DNA of 64,000 nt from a virus (IMGVR_UViG_3300025949_000001:51996-115995), one strand, 5' to 3'. Positions 7,407 through 15,319 are shown, numbered from the stretch's first letter. The notes: a model not told the origin generated them from the letters alone. A program made the numbers and translations.

Positions 7407-8055
7407 GCTCGGCCTCCAGTGCGTCGAGGATCGGCGGGTACACGGTATCGGGCGGTATGAACCGGCCCAGGCTGTCGATCGGCGCCCACGCGACATCCAG
7501 ATTCTCGAGGGTGTCGGCATTGCGGGCCTGGCCGGTCAGGTAGTCGCACAGCAGGTACTCGCACACCACGCCCGTGAGCGGGTGCACGCGGCGGCCCAGA
7601 TGCTCGCGGACGGCGGCGTGCACGCCGGTCTCGGCGAGGGTTTCGCTCACCGCGACCGCAGCCGGGTCGGCGCCGGGTTTGACCACGCCGGCCGGGAACT
7701 GCCAGCGCAGCGCGGCATTCTGCCCGGCGCGCCGGCACACCAGCAGCACGCTGCCTTCGCGGCGCACGACCGCGATGGCGACCGTGAGTGCCTGCGGGCC
7801 GGCGACGGCGTCGCCTTCGCGGGCTTCCAGCAGGTGGGTGAAGCGTTGCGTCGCGGCGGCCGGGGCTTGCTCCAGGGCGGTGTCCAGGATCTGCTGCACC
7901 TCGGCGCGCGGCACCAATGCGGGCTCGGCGTGCCAGGCGGCCACGGTGCGCACCGCGACCCCGAGGCTGTGCGCGAAGGACTCGTTGGTGTGGCGCAGTG
8001 CGGCTTGCAGCAGGCAGGCGCGTTCGCCGGTCCAGCGTTCGACCACGACCGCCAC
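7387..8055 (-). CDS. HTH domain fused to a degenerate NUDIX domain
   Basis: 222 residues from GTG 8055 (GAGGGG seven bases upstream); GTG 8082 would add nine residues. The N-terminal part (FAHSLGVAVRTVAAWHAEPALVPR) is an XRE-like helix-turn-helix. The C-terminal part has a Nudix fold with LRWQFPAG, but the box reads G-x5-A...SETLAETG: the first Glu, the Arg and one of the paired Glu residues are replaced. It is therefore probably a nucleotide-sensing regulator rather than a hydrolase, like NrtR-type proteins, though with the HTH at the other end. It overlaps the active NUDIX gene downstream. Confidence 0.78.
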   Translation of the reverse strand: MAVVVERWTGERACLLQAALRHTNESFAHSLGVAVRTVAAWHAEPALVPRAEVQQILDTALEQAPAAATQRFTHLLEAREGDAVAGPQALTVAIAVVRREGSVLLVCRRAGQNAALRWQFPAGVVKPGADPAAVAVSETLAETGVHAAVREHLGRRVHPLTGVVCEYLLCDYLTGQARNADTLENLDVAWAPIDSLGRFIPPDTVYPPILDALEAERDPAAD

Positions 8056-8193
8056 GGAACTCGCCCCTCGTCGGGACTGCACTGCCGCTGCACCGCCGCA
8101 TCCTCGATTGCGCGGCCCGCAACCAATGTACTCATTCGCGTGGAACGCAAGAATGGCCTGGGCGCGGCTGGCGATAACCTCCGAGACTCCCGG

Positions 8194-8685
8194 TCAGCTC
8201 GGCACGATCTGCGGAATGCCGCACGCCGCGTCGAACGGCCCCTGGTCCGCCACCATCCTGTCCAGGTCGCTCGTCAGCGCCGTCAGCGCCGCGTTCTGCT
8301 TATCGAGGTCGTGCGCCTGCTGGGCGCCCTGCAGCTGGATGTAGTCCGTCGAGAGGCGCTCCGCGTCCTGCGCGACGGCGACGCTGAGCGGGTCGGAGCC
8401 GCCGTTCTCGGAGAAGACCAGGGTCAGTTGCGTGTAGAACGCGCTGGCGTCCGCGGCCTGCTTGTCGTCGGGTCCGTTCGCGTCGGCGGCAAAGGTGGCC
8501 TGCATGCCGGCGACCAGTGTCCGTGCGGCGGCGCACAGGGCCGGGTTCGGGCCGGTTGGTGCGGCGGAACCGGGGGCCGGGCCGGTCGGGGAGCCGCCTG
8601 CGGATGGCCGGTTGACGCCGCTCGAGCAGCCCGCGAGCGCGATGAGCCCGGCCGTGATGGCTGCGGCTGCGGCGGTGTGGCGCAT
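8194..8685 (-). CDS. Secreted lipoprotein
   Basis: 163 residues: MRHTAAAAAITAGLIALAGC is a type II signal peptide ending in lipobox LAGC. A Gly/Ser/Pro/Thr-rich linker follows, then a helical domain with two cysteines. ATG 8685 is preceded by GGAGAGGA. The second lipoprotein in the control region; the two share no sequence. Likely displayed on the outside of the membrane; role unknown. Confidence 0.78.
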   Translation of the reverse strand: MRHTAAAAAITAGLIALAGCSSGVNRPSAGGSPTGPAPGSAAPTGPNPALCAAARTLVAGMQATFAADANGPDDKQAADASAFYTQLTLVFSENGGSDPLSVAVAQDAERLSTDYIQLQGAQQAHDLDKQNAALTALTSDLDRMVADQGPFDAACGIPQIVPS

Positions 8686-8814
8686 GTCGGTGTCCTCTCC
8701 CCCGCGCGGCCTGGTGCCGCGCACGCGCGCAGACTACGAGGTCTGCGACGCCCGGCGCGGCGCGTTGGCCGGATCGTGACCATCGCCCCCCGGGGGCGGC
8801 GCGACCTCGGGCGA

Positions 8815-8924
8815 AAGAAGGCACGAAGTGTGGGGGGAACGCTCCTTTATGGCCAGCGTGACCCACGGGGGCAGTCCCATCTCTGGAGAGATGGATATAT
8901 AGACCCAACACTTCGTGCCTTCTT
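8815..8924. repeat. 110-bp element bounded by 17-bp perfect inverted repeats
   Basis: AAGAAGGCACGAAGTGT at 8815-8831 is exactly complementary to 8908-8924. The 76-bp interior contains a second hairpin, CCATCTCT-GG-AGAGATGG (8877-8894), followed by an AT-rich stretch GATATATAGA. It sits between the lipoprotein promoter region and the stop codon of the P-loop ATPase gene, two bases from that stop. There is no T-tract on either strand. Candidates are a replication origin, a structured small RNA or a miniature transposable element. Confidence 0.8.
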
Positions 8925-8925
8925 C

Positions 8926-10221
8926 CTACCCTCCGGTAACCCGCAGGTTCCGCCGGTCGTCGCGGTTGGCTTTGCACACCTTGACGGCCAGGGCGCCGTA
9001 CTCGCCGGCGAGGCGCCACGGGCGCGGGACGCCGTGCTGCGGCTCGTCGAACTCGGACTCCTCCTCGACTGGGCACGCCGCCAGGCCGACCACCTGAAGG
9101 TCCTCGGCGGTGCGCCGCGCGACATGCTTGTGCAGTCCTGTGCGGCGGTGCAGCTCGGCCACCGTCAACTCCTCCCCCAGCGACAACTCGGCGAGCACCG
9201 CCATGCGCGGACGCGGAATCGTGTCCAGCGCGCACTGGCGGCAGATCGCAGTCGCGAACTCGTCCGGCTCCCCCAGCGCCTTCAGCGACTTGGCCAGTGC
9301 CTCCAACTGGTGAACCAGCCGAGGCGGCTCCTCGATGGTGGGCAGGCCCTCCACTTCGCGGCGTCCGTAGGGATTGCGCGGGACGTCCGCGCGGCCGTAG
9401 CACGTCACGATCGCCGCATCCTCGATGGCTTCGTACACCTCGTCCGAGAGGTCGATCGCGCGCACCAGGCCGCGAGCCTCGCGGACCAGCTCGGCGGCGT
9501 AGGCGGCGGCGTCCTTCTGCCGCTGCTTGAAGTCCACGCAGTTGCGGCGCTTGCGTGCGGCGGCGCGCTTGGACTCGCTGTCCGATTCCGGCAGGCGACA
9601 GTAGAGCCAGCGCGGGCCGAGCGCGTCGGTGTGGCTGGTGTAGTTGTCGATCGCCGGGGTGACGCCTGCGAGCAGCGTGAGTCGGCCGGTCCAGCGCAGC
9701 GGCTCCATGTTGCCCACATCGCGGCTGACGCTGCCGTCGTAGGCGCGGCGCAGCAGGGCGAACAACTGGTCTCGCCCGCCGCGATCGCTGGTCGCCAGCA
9801 CGGTGGAGAAGTCGCCGATGGTGACGAAGGAGCGCGACGCGTTGCGCGACAGGATTCCGGTCGGCCGCGGGTTCTTGCCTTTCGACCACGAGAGCAGCGC
9901 CGGACCGGTCAGGTCGTCCACGTGGTCTTGTACGACGTCGTTGAGCAGGTCGATGGCCTCGGTCTTGCCGCCGGAGGGCGCGCCGACGATCTGGCCCCAC
10001 AGCGGGTCGCCGTCCAGGGCGGAGGATACGGCGACCGCGACGGCGAATCGTATGTGGCCGTCGCCGTTACCGAGGTAGAGGTATTCGGCGGCGAGTTCGA
10101 GCAGTCGCGCGAGGTTGGGTCCGGGCGGCGGCGGGATGTGCTTGGCGATCTCCGTGTCATCCCAGCCCTGTTCGCGCAGCGCGGCGGCGTCGTCAGGGCC
10201 GGGCGCGAGGGCGTCGCTCAT
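8926..10221 (-). CDS. P-loop ATPase with C-terminal winged helix, possible replication protein
   Basis: 431 residues. Walker A GAPSGGKTE near residues 80-88, in the context DPLWGQIVGAPSGGKTEAIDLLND; acidic segments further on could supply Walker B, then a conserved LLAGVTPAID. Residues about 335-400 look like a winged helix (ELTVAELHRRTGLHKHVARRTAEDLQVVGL). The layout resembles DUF3987-like or helicase-loader proteins of actinobacterial mobile elements. It overlaps the upstream 118-residue gene by ATGA and ends beside the 110-bp inverted-repeat element, an arrangement often seen for a replication protein and its origin. Replicative helicase or primase partner is inference. Confidence 0.72.
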   Translation of the reverse strand: MSDALAPGPDDAAALREQGWDDTEIAKHIPPPPGPNLARLLELAAEYLYLGNGDGHIRFAVAVAVSSALDGDPLWGQIVGAPSGGKTEAIDLLNDVVQDHVDDLTGPALLSWSKGKNPRPTGILSRNASRSFVTIGDFSTVLATSDRGGRDQLFALLRRAYDGSVSRDVGNMEPLRWTGRLTLLAGVTPAIDNYTSHTDALGPRWLYCRLPESDSESKRAAARKRRNCVDFKQRQKDAAAYAAELVREARGLVRAIDLSDEVYEAIEDAAIVTCYGRADVPRNPYGRREVEGLPTIEEPPRLVHQLEALAKSLKALGEPDEFATAICRQCALDTIPRPRMAVLAELSLGEELTVAELHRRTGLHKHVARRTAEDLQVVGLAACPVEEESEFDEPQHGVPRPWRLAGEYGALAVKVCKANRDDRRNLRVTGG

Positions 10222-10574
10222 GCGGCACGCTCCGGCGCGTCGGCCTGCTCGGCGAAGTACTGCTCGGGCGTGAGTCGGCCGGTGAAGTCCCCTGGTCTGG
10301 GTTTGGCCCGCTCAAGTTCGCGCTCGCGCCGCCCGGCATGCGAAGGCCGGTTCGCTCCGGAGCGAACCGTAGTCGCCAGGTGCGCCCACCAGGCCGCCAT
10401 CTCCTCGTGCGCCGCAGCGTACCCGGCCTCGTACCCGTCGCCGTGTCCCGCGTCGTACGCCCACTGCTCGCGCCGCTGGACGTCGCGCAGTTCGGCGGCG
10501 AAGTTCGGCATCCACGGGCAGCGCGTCACTTCGCAGCCGCTGAGCCCAGCCGGACGTTCATCGAGGGCCGTCAC
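10218..10574 (-). CDS. Hypothetical protein between GntR and P-loop ATPase genes
   Basis: 118 residues with the segment GHGDGYEAGYAAAHEEMAAW, an aromatic-rich helix typical of small phage proteins of unknown function, and a charged C-terminus. GTG 10574 starts 22 bp after the GntR stop, and its stop overlaps the ATPase start (ATGA). No family recognised. Confidence 0.62.
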   Translation of the reverse strand: MTALDERPAGLSGCEVTRCPWMPNFAAELRDVQRREQWAYDAGHGDGYEAGYAAAHEEMAAWWAHLATTVRSGANRPSHAGRRERELERAKPRPGDFTGRLTPEQYFAEQADAPERAA

Positions 10575-10596
10575 CGGACAGCCGCCGAACTGGCCG

Positions 10597-11367
10597 CTAG
10601 TCCACCGGGACGCGGTACCTGAACTCGAAGCGGTCGCCCGCGCAGGCGAACACGGTCACCTCTACCGGACGGTCGTCCTGCGTGTAGAGGGTCCGCACCA
10701 GATCCACGACGGGAGTGCCCGGGTGCAGCCGCAGCGCCGCCGCCTCGTCGGGCGTCGGCATCCGGGCCACCAGATCCTCCACCGCATAGGCCAGTGGCAG
10801 TCCCAGTTCGCGCTTGAGGTAGGCGTGCACGCCGCCCGGCACCTCTGCGGCGGTGCGCAGCACAGGGTCCTCGGCGAACTCCTGCGGGAAGTAGCTCAGC
10901 GCCACCTGCGCCGGTTCCCCGTCGAGCGTCAGCATCACCCGGCGCAGCAGCAGCGCATCGCCTTCGCCGACCCCCAGCAGCTCGGCGACCTTCGTCGGCG
11001 CGGGTTCGAGGCGCGCCGTGGTGACCTCCTGGCCTCGCTCGAAGTCCTGCTTTTTCGCCTCGGCCTTCATCGGCGGCGTCCCCTCGGGTCGGCGCTGCGA
11101 GAGGTGTCGTGTCGATCCCTCGCGGCGCATTCGGCGCGGGTGCCGTACGAAGGTGCCTTTGCCCTGCCGGGTGACGACCAGTCCTTCGGACTCCAACTGG
11201 CCGATGGCCTGCCGCACGGTACCCAGGGCGCTGCCGGACTCTTCGATCAACTCGCCGAGGGTCGGGAGTTTGTCGCCGTCGCGCAACTCCCCGCGCGTGA
11301 TTCGCCTGCGCAGGCCGTTCGCGATCTGCGCATAGGCCGGCGTCGGGTCGCCCGGATTGACGGTCAC
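10597..11367 (-). CDS. Second GntR-family repressor with UTRA domain
   Basis: 256 residues. GntR winged helix at about 10-78 (YAQIANGLRRRITRGELRDGDKLPT, then SALGTVRQAIGQLESEGLVVTRQGKGTFV), UTRA domain at about 110-250. GTG 11367 is preceded by GGGAG. It diverges from a small HTH gene whose promoter overlaps an 18-bp palindrome (11426-11443), copying the arrangement at 4.8-5.9 kb with a different operator sequence. The downstream genes are the 118-residue protein and the P-loop ATPase, so it may autoregulate a replication operon. A TAGACT -10 candidate lies at about 11400 on this strand. Confidence 0.9.
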   Translation of the reverse strand: MTVNPGDPTPAYAQIANGLRRRITRGELRDGDKLPTLGELIEESGSALGTVRQAIGQLESEGLVVTRQGKGTFVRHPRRMRREGSTRHLSQRRPEGTPPMKAEAKKQDFERGQEVTTARLEPAPTKVAELLGVGEGDALLLRRVMLTLDGEPAQVALSYFPQEFAEDPVLRTAAEVPGGVHAYLKRELGLPLAYAVEDLVARMPTPDEAAALRLHPGTPVVDLVRTLYTQDDRPVEVTVFACAGDRFEFRYRVPVD

Positions 11368-11411
11368 AACTCAACTCCCTGTCCTCGCCTTCTTTGAGTC
11401 TAGCGACAGAG

Positions 11412-11443
11412 TTGACAGAGCCACACTTATAGAAGACTATCAG
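11412..11443 (+). promoter_or_regulatory. Promoter with overlapping palindromic operator for the second HTH gene
   Basis: TTGACA at 11412-11417, 17-bp spacer, GACTAT at 11435-11440, a good primary-sigma promoter. The palindrome CTTATAG-AAGA-CTATCAG (11426-11443, one mismatch) covers spacer and -10 and has the same 7-4-7 layout as the operators of the first GntR gene. Binding by the second GntR protein would repress this promoter; that is inferred. Confidence 0.52.
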
Positions 11444-11500
11444 AGGTAGCACACCGTGAGAATCGATGCAAACGCAGCAACGGCAGCGAGGGAGGCGTCA

Positions 11501-11719
11501 GTGAGTAGCCCCAAGGCCCCGGCCGGATTCAACGAGCCGAGCTTCTCGGTGGGGGAGTTCGCCGACGCCATCGGCGTGCACCGCGTCACGGTGCGCCGCT
11601 GGATCAACCGGGGCCTTCTGGCGCACTGGCTGACCCCGACCGGGCGTGTCCGCATCCCGCAGAGCGCAGTCGACTCGGGCGTCAAGGTCCGGGCTGCCAC
11701 CGAGACGCACGCCGCATGA
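11501..11719 (+). CDS. Second small excisionase-like HTH protein
   Basis: 72 residues from GTG 11501, chosen because GGGAGG lies just upstream; GTG 11456 would add 15 residues. HTH and wing: SVGEFADAIGVHRVTVRRWINRGLLAHWLTPTGRVRIP. It belongs to the MerR/excisionase-like class. It heads the long plus-strand operon leading to the transfer genes, so it may be an activator or excisionase under control of the second GntR protein. Its 3' end overlaps the start of a stretch containing a strong hairpin. Confidence 0.73.
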   Translation: MSSPKAPAGFNEPSFSVGEFADAIGVHRVTVRRWINRGLLAHWLTPTGRVRIPQSAVDSGVKVRAATETHAA

Positions 11720-11728
11720 ACACGAAAA

Positions 11729-11762
11729 CGGCTCGGCTGGAGGGCGAACTCCAGCCGAGCCG
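11729..11762 (+). terminator. 14-bp perfect hairpin after the second HTH gene
   Basis: CGGCTCGGCTGGAG (11729-11742) pairs perfectly with 11749-11762 around a six-base loop. There is no T-run, so it is either an actinobacterial terminator without a U-tract or a partial terminator/attenuator that lowers transcription into the genes that follow. Confidence 0.55.
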
Positions 11763-11793
11763 ACGATCCGCCACCTTGGAGGGAAACCGGATC

Positions 11794-12135
11794 ATGCAGA
11801 GCCTAACCGGAACCGACACCACCGCGCTCGCTCTGGCCGCGGCGGCCACCACCGCCTGCCAGGTGCTGCCCGGCTGCACCGTCGACCACGGCGACCCGGA
11901 GATCGGCGACGCCTTCCACTACACCCGCAACACCTGGACCGGCCCGATCGCCACCAACGTCGAGATCACCACCGACGGCGAGGTTGTCCTCGCGATCGGC
12001 AACGGCTCCGACCCCGAGCGCCTGGACGCCGACGAAACCGCCGCCCTGATCGCCGCCCTGATCGCGCACCGCGAGCGCATGAACAACCTGCGCGCCGAGA
12101 TGACCGCGACGATCACGAACCGGGGCGCGCGATGA
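11794..12135 (+). CDS. Hypothetical acidic protein
   Basis: 113 residues, starting MQSLTGTDTTALALAAAA, with the segment ADETAALIAALIAHRERMNNLRAEM forming a helix near the end. ATG 11794 follows TTGGAGGG. First of a run of genes each joined by ATGA overlaps, implying one co-translated message. No family recognised. Confidence 0.6.
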   Translation: MQSLTGTDTTALALAAAATTACQVLPGCTVDHGDPEIGDAFHYTRNTWTGPIATNVEITTDGEVVLAIGNGSDPERLDADETAALIAALIAHRERMNNLRAEMTATITNRGAR

Positions 12136-12293
12136 CCATCCACGCGGCGAACACCAACACCCACTCCTGGCGCTGCCCCGCATGCGGCACCTGCAAAGCC
12201 GGCTACCCCTCCCAGAGCGCCGCGCACCGCGCCGAAACCCGCCACGCCGACACCGCGCACCACAGCGCCGCAGCGAACGGCGGCGCGCGATGA
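12132..12293 (+). CDS. Short zinc-finger-like protein
   Basis: 53 residues with C-P-A-C-G-T-C followed by three His residues (AHRAETRHADTAHH), a C2H2-like set. Start overlaps the previous stop as ATGA. Nucleic-acid or protein binding is plausible; nothing more can be said. Confidence 0.58.
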   Translation: MTIHAANTNTHSWRCPACGTCKAGYPSQSAAHRAETRHADTAHHSAAANGGAR

Positions 12294-12610
12294 ACCCGAA
12301 CACGCACCCCGCTGCCACGCCTGCCATCGTTTCGCTGAACACCCTCGCCCGCTGGACCCCGGCCAACGCCGACGAACTGGCCCGCGTCCTGCAAGCCGTC
12401 CACAACCACAGCGAGCACACCATCATCAGCGCGCTGCTCGACGTCCTGGACAACCTCGCCACCGCGGCGTTCGGCATGCAGGGCGTCAACCCCGAGCAGG
12501 CCCGGCTGATCGCCGGACACCTCGAGCGCGCCGGCCAGGGCATCGCCGCAGCAGCGGCCGACTGGATCGACCGGGCGCGCGAAGCCACCGGAGCGGAGTG
12601 GACGCGATGA
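12290..12610 (+). CDS. Hypothetical helical protein
   Basis: 106 residues, helical, with the segment HTIISALLDVLDNLATAAFGM and a Glu/Ala-rich end. Both ends overlap neighbours as ATGA. No recognised family; cytoplasmic by composition. Confidence 0.6.
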   Translation: MNPNTHPAATPAIVSLNTLARWTPANADELARVLQAVHNHSEHTIISALLDVLDNLATAAFGMQGVNPEQARLIAGHLERAGQGIAAAAADWIDRAREATGAEWTR

Positions 12611-12813
12611 GGCGCCCCCCGATCGCACTCGCCGCCGCGCGCCTCTACCTGCGCCTGTGGCCCCTCGCCGGCGTCTGCGGGCGCTGCGGACACCGCATCA
12701 GCGCCGACACGCACTCCGTCCTCGTGCTGCGCAACTACAAGACCCTGCGCCGCGTGCTGATCCACCAGGGGCCGTGCCCGCCGCAGCCCATGCAGAAGGA
12801 GTCCGCGCGATGA
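12607..12813 (+). CDS. Small basic protein with a Cys pair
   Basis: 68 residues: a basic hydrophobic start (MRRPPIALAAARLYLRLW), then CGRCGH and a later Cys, possibly a zinc site. ATGA overlaps at both ends. No family recognised. Confidence 0.57.
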   Translation: MRRPPIALAAARLYLRLWPLAGVCGRCGHRISADTHSVLVLRNYKTLRRVLIHQGPCPPQPMQKESAR

Positions 12814-13211
12814 GGCGCCTGCTGCACGGCCTCGGCCGGTGGCGCGGCACCCACTGCGACACCTGCGGGCGGCGCATCGCCCCCAACCAGTCCGCCGTCG
12901 CCGGACCCGGCAACACCCGGCTCGTGCACTACAACCCCGACCACTGCGACAGCGCGACCCGCCGGCCGCGCGACCGCCGCCGCGCAGCCCGTGTCGCCAT
13001 GGCGGCCACCGCGATCCTCACCCTCGCCGCCATCGCCGTGCTGTTCCTCGACCACAACCGCGGCCACCACCGCCCCGAACTGGCCGCCATCGCCGCCACC
13101 GCGGTCGCGCTCAGTGCCGCGCAGATCATCGAACGGCGCCAGCACATCCGCCGCCTGGCCGACAACGACCCCGCCCTGCGCGAGATGACCCGCAAGGACA
13201 GTGAGCGATGA
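12810..13211 (+). CDS. Small membrane protein with N-terminal Cys motif
   Basis: 133 residues. N-terminal CDTCGRRI with later His and Cys (HYNPDHC) suggests a zinc ribbon. Two hydrophobic segments follow (about residues 62-80 and 90-105, VAMAATAILTLAAIAVLFL and AAIAATAVALSAAQII), then a charged tail. Its start resembles the preceding protein (MRR...G.CxxCG...I), so the two may be a duplicated pair of which one gained a membrane anchor. Such small membrane proteins accompany Spd genes in conjugative elements; that link is inference. Confidence 0.62.
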   Translation: MRRLLHGLGRWRGTHCDTCGRRIAPNQSAVAGPGNTRLVHYNPDHCDSATRRPRDRRRAARVAMAATAILTLAAIAVLFLDHNRGHHRPELAAIAATAVALSAAQIIERRQHIRRLADNDPALREMTRKDSER

Positions 13212-13891
13212 GAACCTACAAGCGCCTGATCGCGCAGACCCACGACATCAACGCCGAGTCCCCCGCGCAGGCCGACGAGATCGCCCACATCCGCGCCCGC
13301 GCCGTCGACACCATGCTGCGCGGCCTGAACATGGGCACCGCCTGGGCGCCCACCATCGCCGACGGCGCGAGCGGCGCCGACGAACTGGTGGACATCCTCG
13401 AAGGCACGCACCTGGCCGACGAAGTCGACGACAATCCGGAGCGCAACCCGCGCCCCGGCTACGTCCCGATCGAGGACACGACGATCCCCGAGCGGCTGCT
13501 CGCCTGGCGCGACGCCGCGATCCAGCAGGCGCTGCGCGATGCGATCCCCGCCGCCACCCTCGACGACCTGCGCGCCATCCGCGAAGACGCCGCCGCGTCC
13601 ATCAACGACCCCGCCAGGCGCCTGGCCGCCCTGCACCGCATCGTCGCGACCGCGTCCCGGATCGCCGACGGGCTAGACCTAAGCGGCCTCGCCGGATGGC
13701 AAGACGGGATCACCTGGTCGTGCGCGCACCACGGCGAGGCGGGCGACGACACCGAGCACTGCCCCACCTGCATCGAGATGGGCATCATCAGCGCCCCCGC
13801 CCCGACGGCCAGCTCCAACGCCGCCGCCGCCGGATGGGGCGAGCCGCTGCCCGCGCACGCGTACAGCGACAGCGACGGGGAGGCGGACTGA
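13208..13891 (+). CDS. Hypothetical protein
   Basis: 227 residues, mostly helical and acidic, with a C-terminal Cys/His group (CAHHGEAGDDTEHCPTC) that may bind zinc and then a Ser/Ala-rich tail. Start overlaps the previous stop. No family recognised; the size makes it one of the larger products of this operon. Confidence 0.63.
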   Translation: MRTYKRLIAQTHDINAESPAQADEIAHIRARAVDTMLRGLNMGTAWAPTIADGASGADELVDILEGTHLADEVDDNPERNPRPGYVPIEDTTIPERLLAWRDAAIQQALRDAIPAATLDDLRAIREDAAASINDPARRLAALHRIVATASRIADGLDLSGLAGWQDGITWSCAHHGEAGDDTEHCPTCIEMGIISAPAPTASSNAAAAGWGEPLPAHAYSDSDGEAD

Positions 13892-13892
13892 G

Positions 13893-14759
13893 ATGACCAC
13901 CACGACCGCCACCCCGCCCGAACACGGCACCACCCGCCGCTACCGGCTCGGCTGCCACTGCCAGGAATGCCGCGCCGCCGCCGCCCGCCAAGCCAAAACC
14001 CGCGTCTACGCACACCACACCGGCACCTGGCGCGACCCCTACACCGACACCGCCCGCGCCTGCGAACACCTGCGCACCCTGACCGACGCCGGCCTCACCC
14101 TCAGCGAAATCGCCCGCCTGTCCGGCGTCAACCACGACACGCTGCGCACCATCACCGGCCGCCGCCGCGGCATCGAGCGCCGCCGCATCACCCGGGTCAA
14201 CGAGCAGCGCATCCTCGCCGTACGCCTCGACCTGGACCGCCTGCCCCCGCACGCCCTAATCCCCGCCACCGCGACCCGCCGGCGCCTGCAAGCCCTCGCC
14301 GTCACCGGCTGGAGCGCCGCCGTCCTGGCCGAGCGCGCCGGGGTGCAACAGCAGGCCCTGACCCTCCTGCGCTCCGGGCGCCAGCCGCTCGTGCGCGCCG
14401 GCACCGCCCGCGCGGTACGCGACCTGTTCGAGCGGCTGGCGTGCACGGACGCGCTGGGCCTGGTGCCGGACGCGGCGAAAGCGAAGCTCGTCAAGACCCT
14501 CGCACGCCGCCGCGGCTGGGCCCCGGCTGCCGCATGGGACGAGGACACCATCGACGACCCCGCGGCCGAACCCGACCTCGGCGCCCGAACGCGCCGCCAG
14601 GACGCGATCGCGGAAGACGCCGCGTGGATCGCGCGCACCGAGGTCGCGGACCGCGACCTGATCGCCGCGCGCCTGGGCATCAGCCGCGACTACCTGGACC
14701 AGGCGCTCACCCGCGCCGCCCGCGAACCGGTCCGCGAGTTGGCGGGAGCGGCCCGATGA
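13893..14759 (+). CDS. Multi-HTH DNA-binding protein with zinc knuckle
   Basis: 288 residues. An N-terminal knuckle HGTTRRYRLGCHCQECR is typical of actinophage DNA-binding proteins. At least three helix-turn-helix segments follow: GLTLSEIARLSGVNHDTLRTI, WSAAVLAERAGVQQQALTLL and DLIAARLGISRDYLDQAL. A family of this layout is common in actinophages and integrative elements, probably as a transcription factor. It starts one base after the previous stop and its end overlaps the next start. Confidence 0.73.
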   Translation: MTTTTATPPEHGTTRRYRLGCHCQECRAAAARQAKTRVYAHHTGTWRDPYTDTARACEHLRTLTDAGLTLSEIARLSGVNHDTLRTITGRRRGIERRRITRVNEQRILAVRLDLDRLPPHALIPATATRRRLQALAVTGWSAAVLAERAGVQQQALTLLRSGRQPLVRAGTARAVRDLFERLACTDALGLVPDAAKAKLVKTLARRRGWAPAAAWDEDTIDDPAAEPDLGARTRRQDAIAEDAAWIARTEVADRDLIAARLGISRDYLDQALTRAAREPVRELAGAAR

Positions 14760-15109
14760 GCGGCATCGAAACCGGCCCGAGCCCCGCCGACATCGTCAAC
14801 CGCGCCGCCGACGCGCTCGAGGCCGCAGGCAAGCCGCTGCTCGCACAAGCCGTAAGACTGCTCGCCGAACGCGCCGAGGACCTGGCCGTGGACGCCGAGC
14901 AGCTGCACGCCGCGCTCGCTGACGCGACGGAAGCAGCAGAAACCTGGGCCGCCGTCCACGCGCAGACCGAAGAGACGGCGGAAACCCGGGCCCGCATGTA
15001 CCGGCTCGCCGCAGAGGACACCGCCCACTACCGCGAGACCCTCCAGCGCATCGCCAAGGCCACGAGTCTCGAGGACGCGCGGCGGATCGCGAACGGGGCG
15101 CTGTCATGA
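14756..15109 (+). CDS. Small coiled-coil protein
   Basis: 117 residues, almost entirely heptad-like helix from residue 15 on (AADALEAAGKPLLAQAVRLL, then a long Ala/Glu run). Overlaps both neighbours (ATGA). No family recognised. Confidence 0.62.
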   Translation: MSGIETGPSPADIVNRAADALEAAGKPLLAQAVRLLAERAEDLAVDAEQLHAALADATEAAETWAAVHAQTEETAETRARMYRLAAEDTAHYRETLQRIAKATSLEDARRIANGALS

Positions 15110-15309
15110 CCAGCCACCCGATCACCGCCGCACCGACCGTCACCAGCGGCTGCTGCGTGGCCTGTCAGGCAGGCCAAACGCGTGCCGCGTGCGACACCAG
15201 CCTGCCCGTCGTGCAGCGCGCCAGCATCACCGCGATCGCCCGACGCGCCCCGAACCCCGACATCCCCGGCTACCTGGCCGAGGCGGTCCCGGCATACCCG
15301 TCCATCTAA
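15106..15309 (+). CDS. Small cysteine-containing protein
   Basis: 67 residues with CCVACQAGQTRAAC near residues 16-29, a possible metal site. Start overlaps the previous stop. No family recognised. Confidence 0.55.
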   Translation: MTSHPITAAPTVTSGCCVACQAGQTRAACDTSLPVVQRASITAIARRAPNPDIPGYLAEAVPAYPSI

Positions 15310-15319
15310 GGAAACGATC

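Noticed and set aside
8815-8924. Inverted-repeat element as a retron msr-msd
   Set aside because: No reverse transcriptase gene is nearby or elsewhere in the window.
6889-11397. Very long plus-strand reading frame (about 1,500 residues)
   Set aside because: It runs antisense to two NUDIX genes, a lipoprotein, a P-loop ATPase and a GntR gene, all with clear motifs and ribosome sites. It is a by-product of high GC at third positions.
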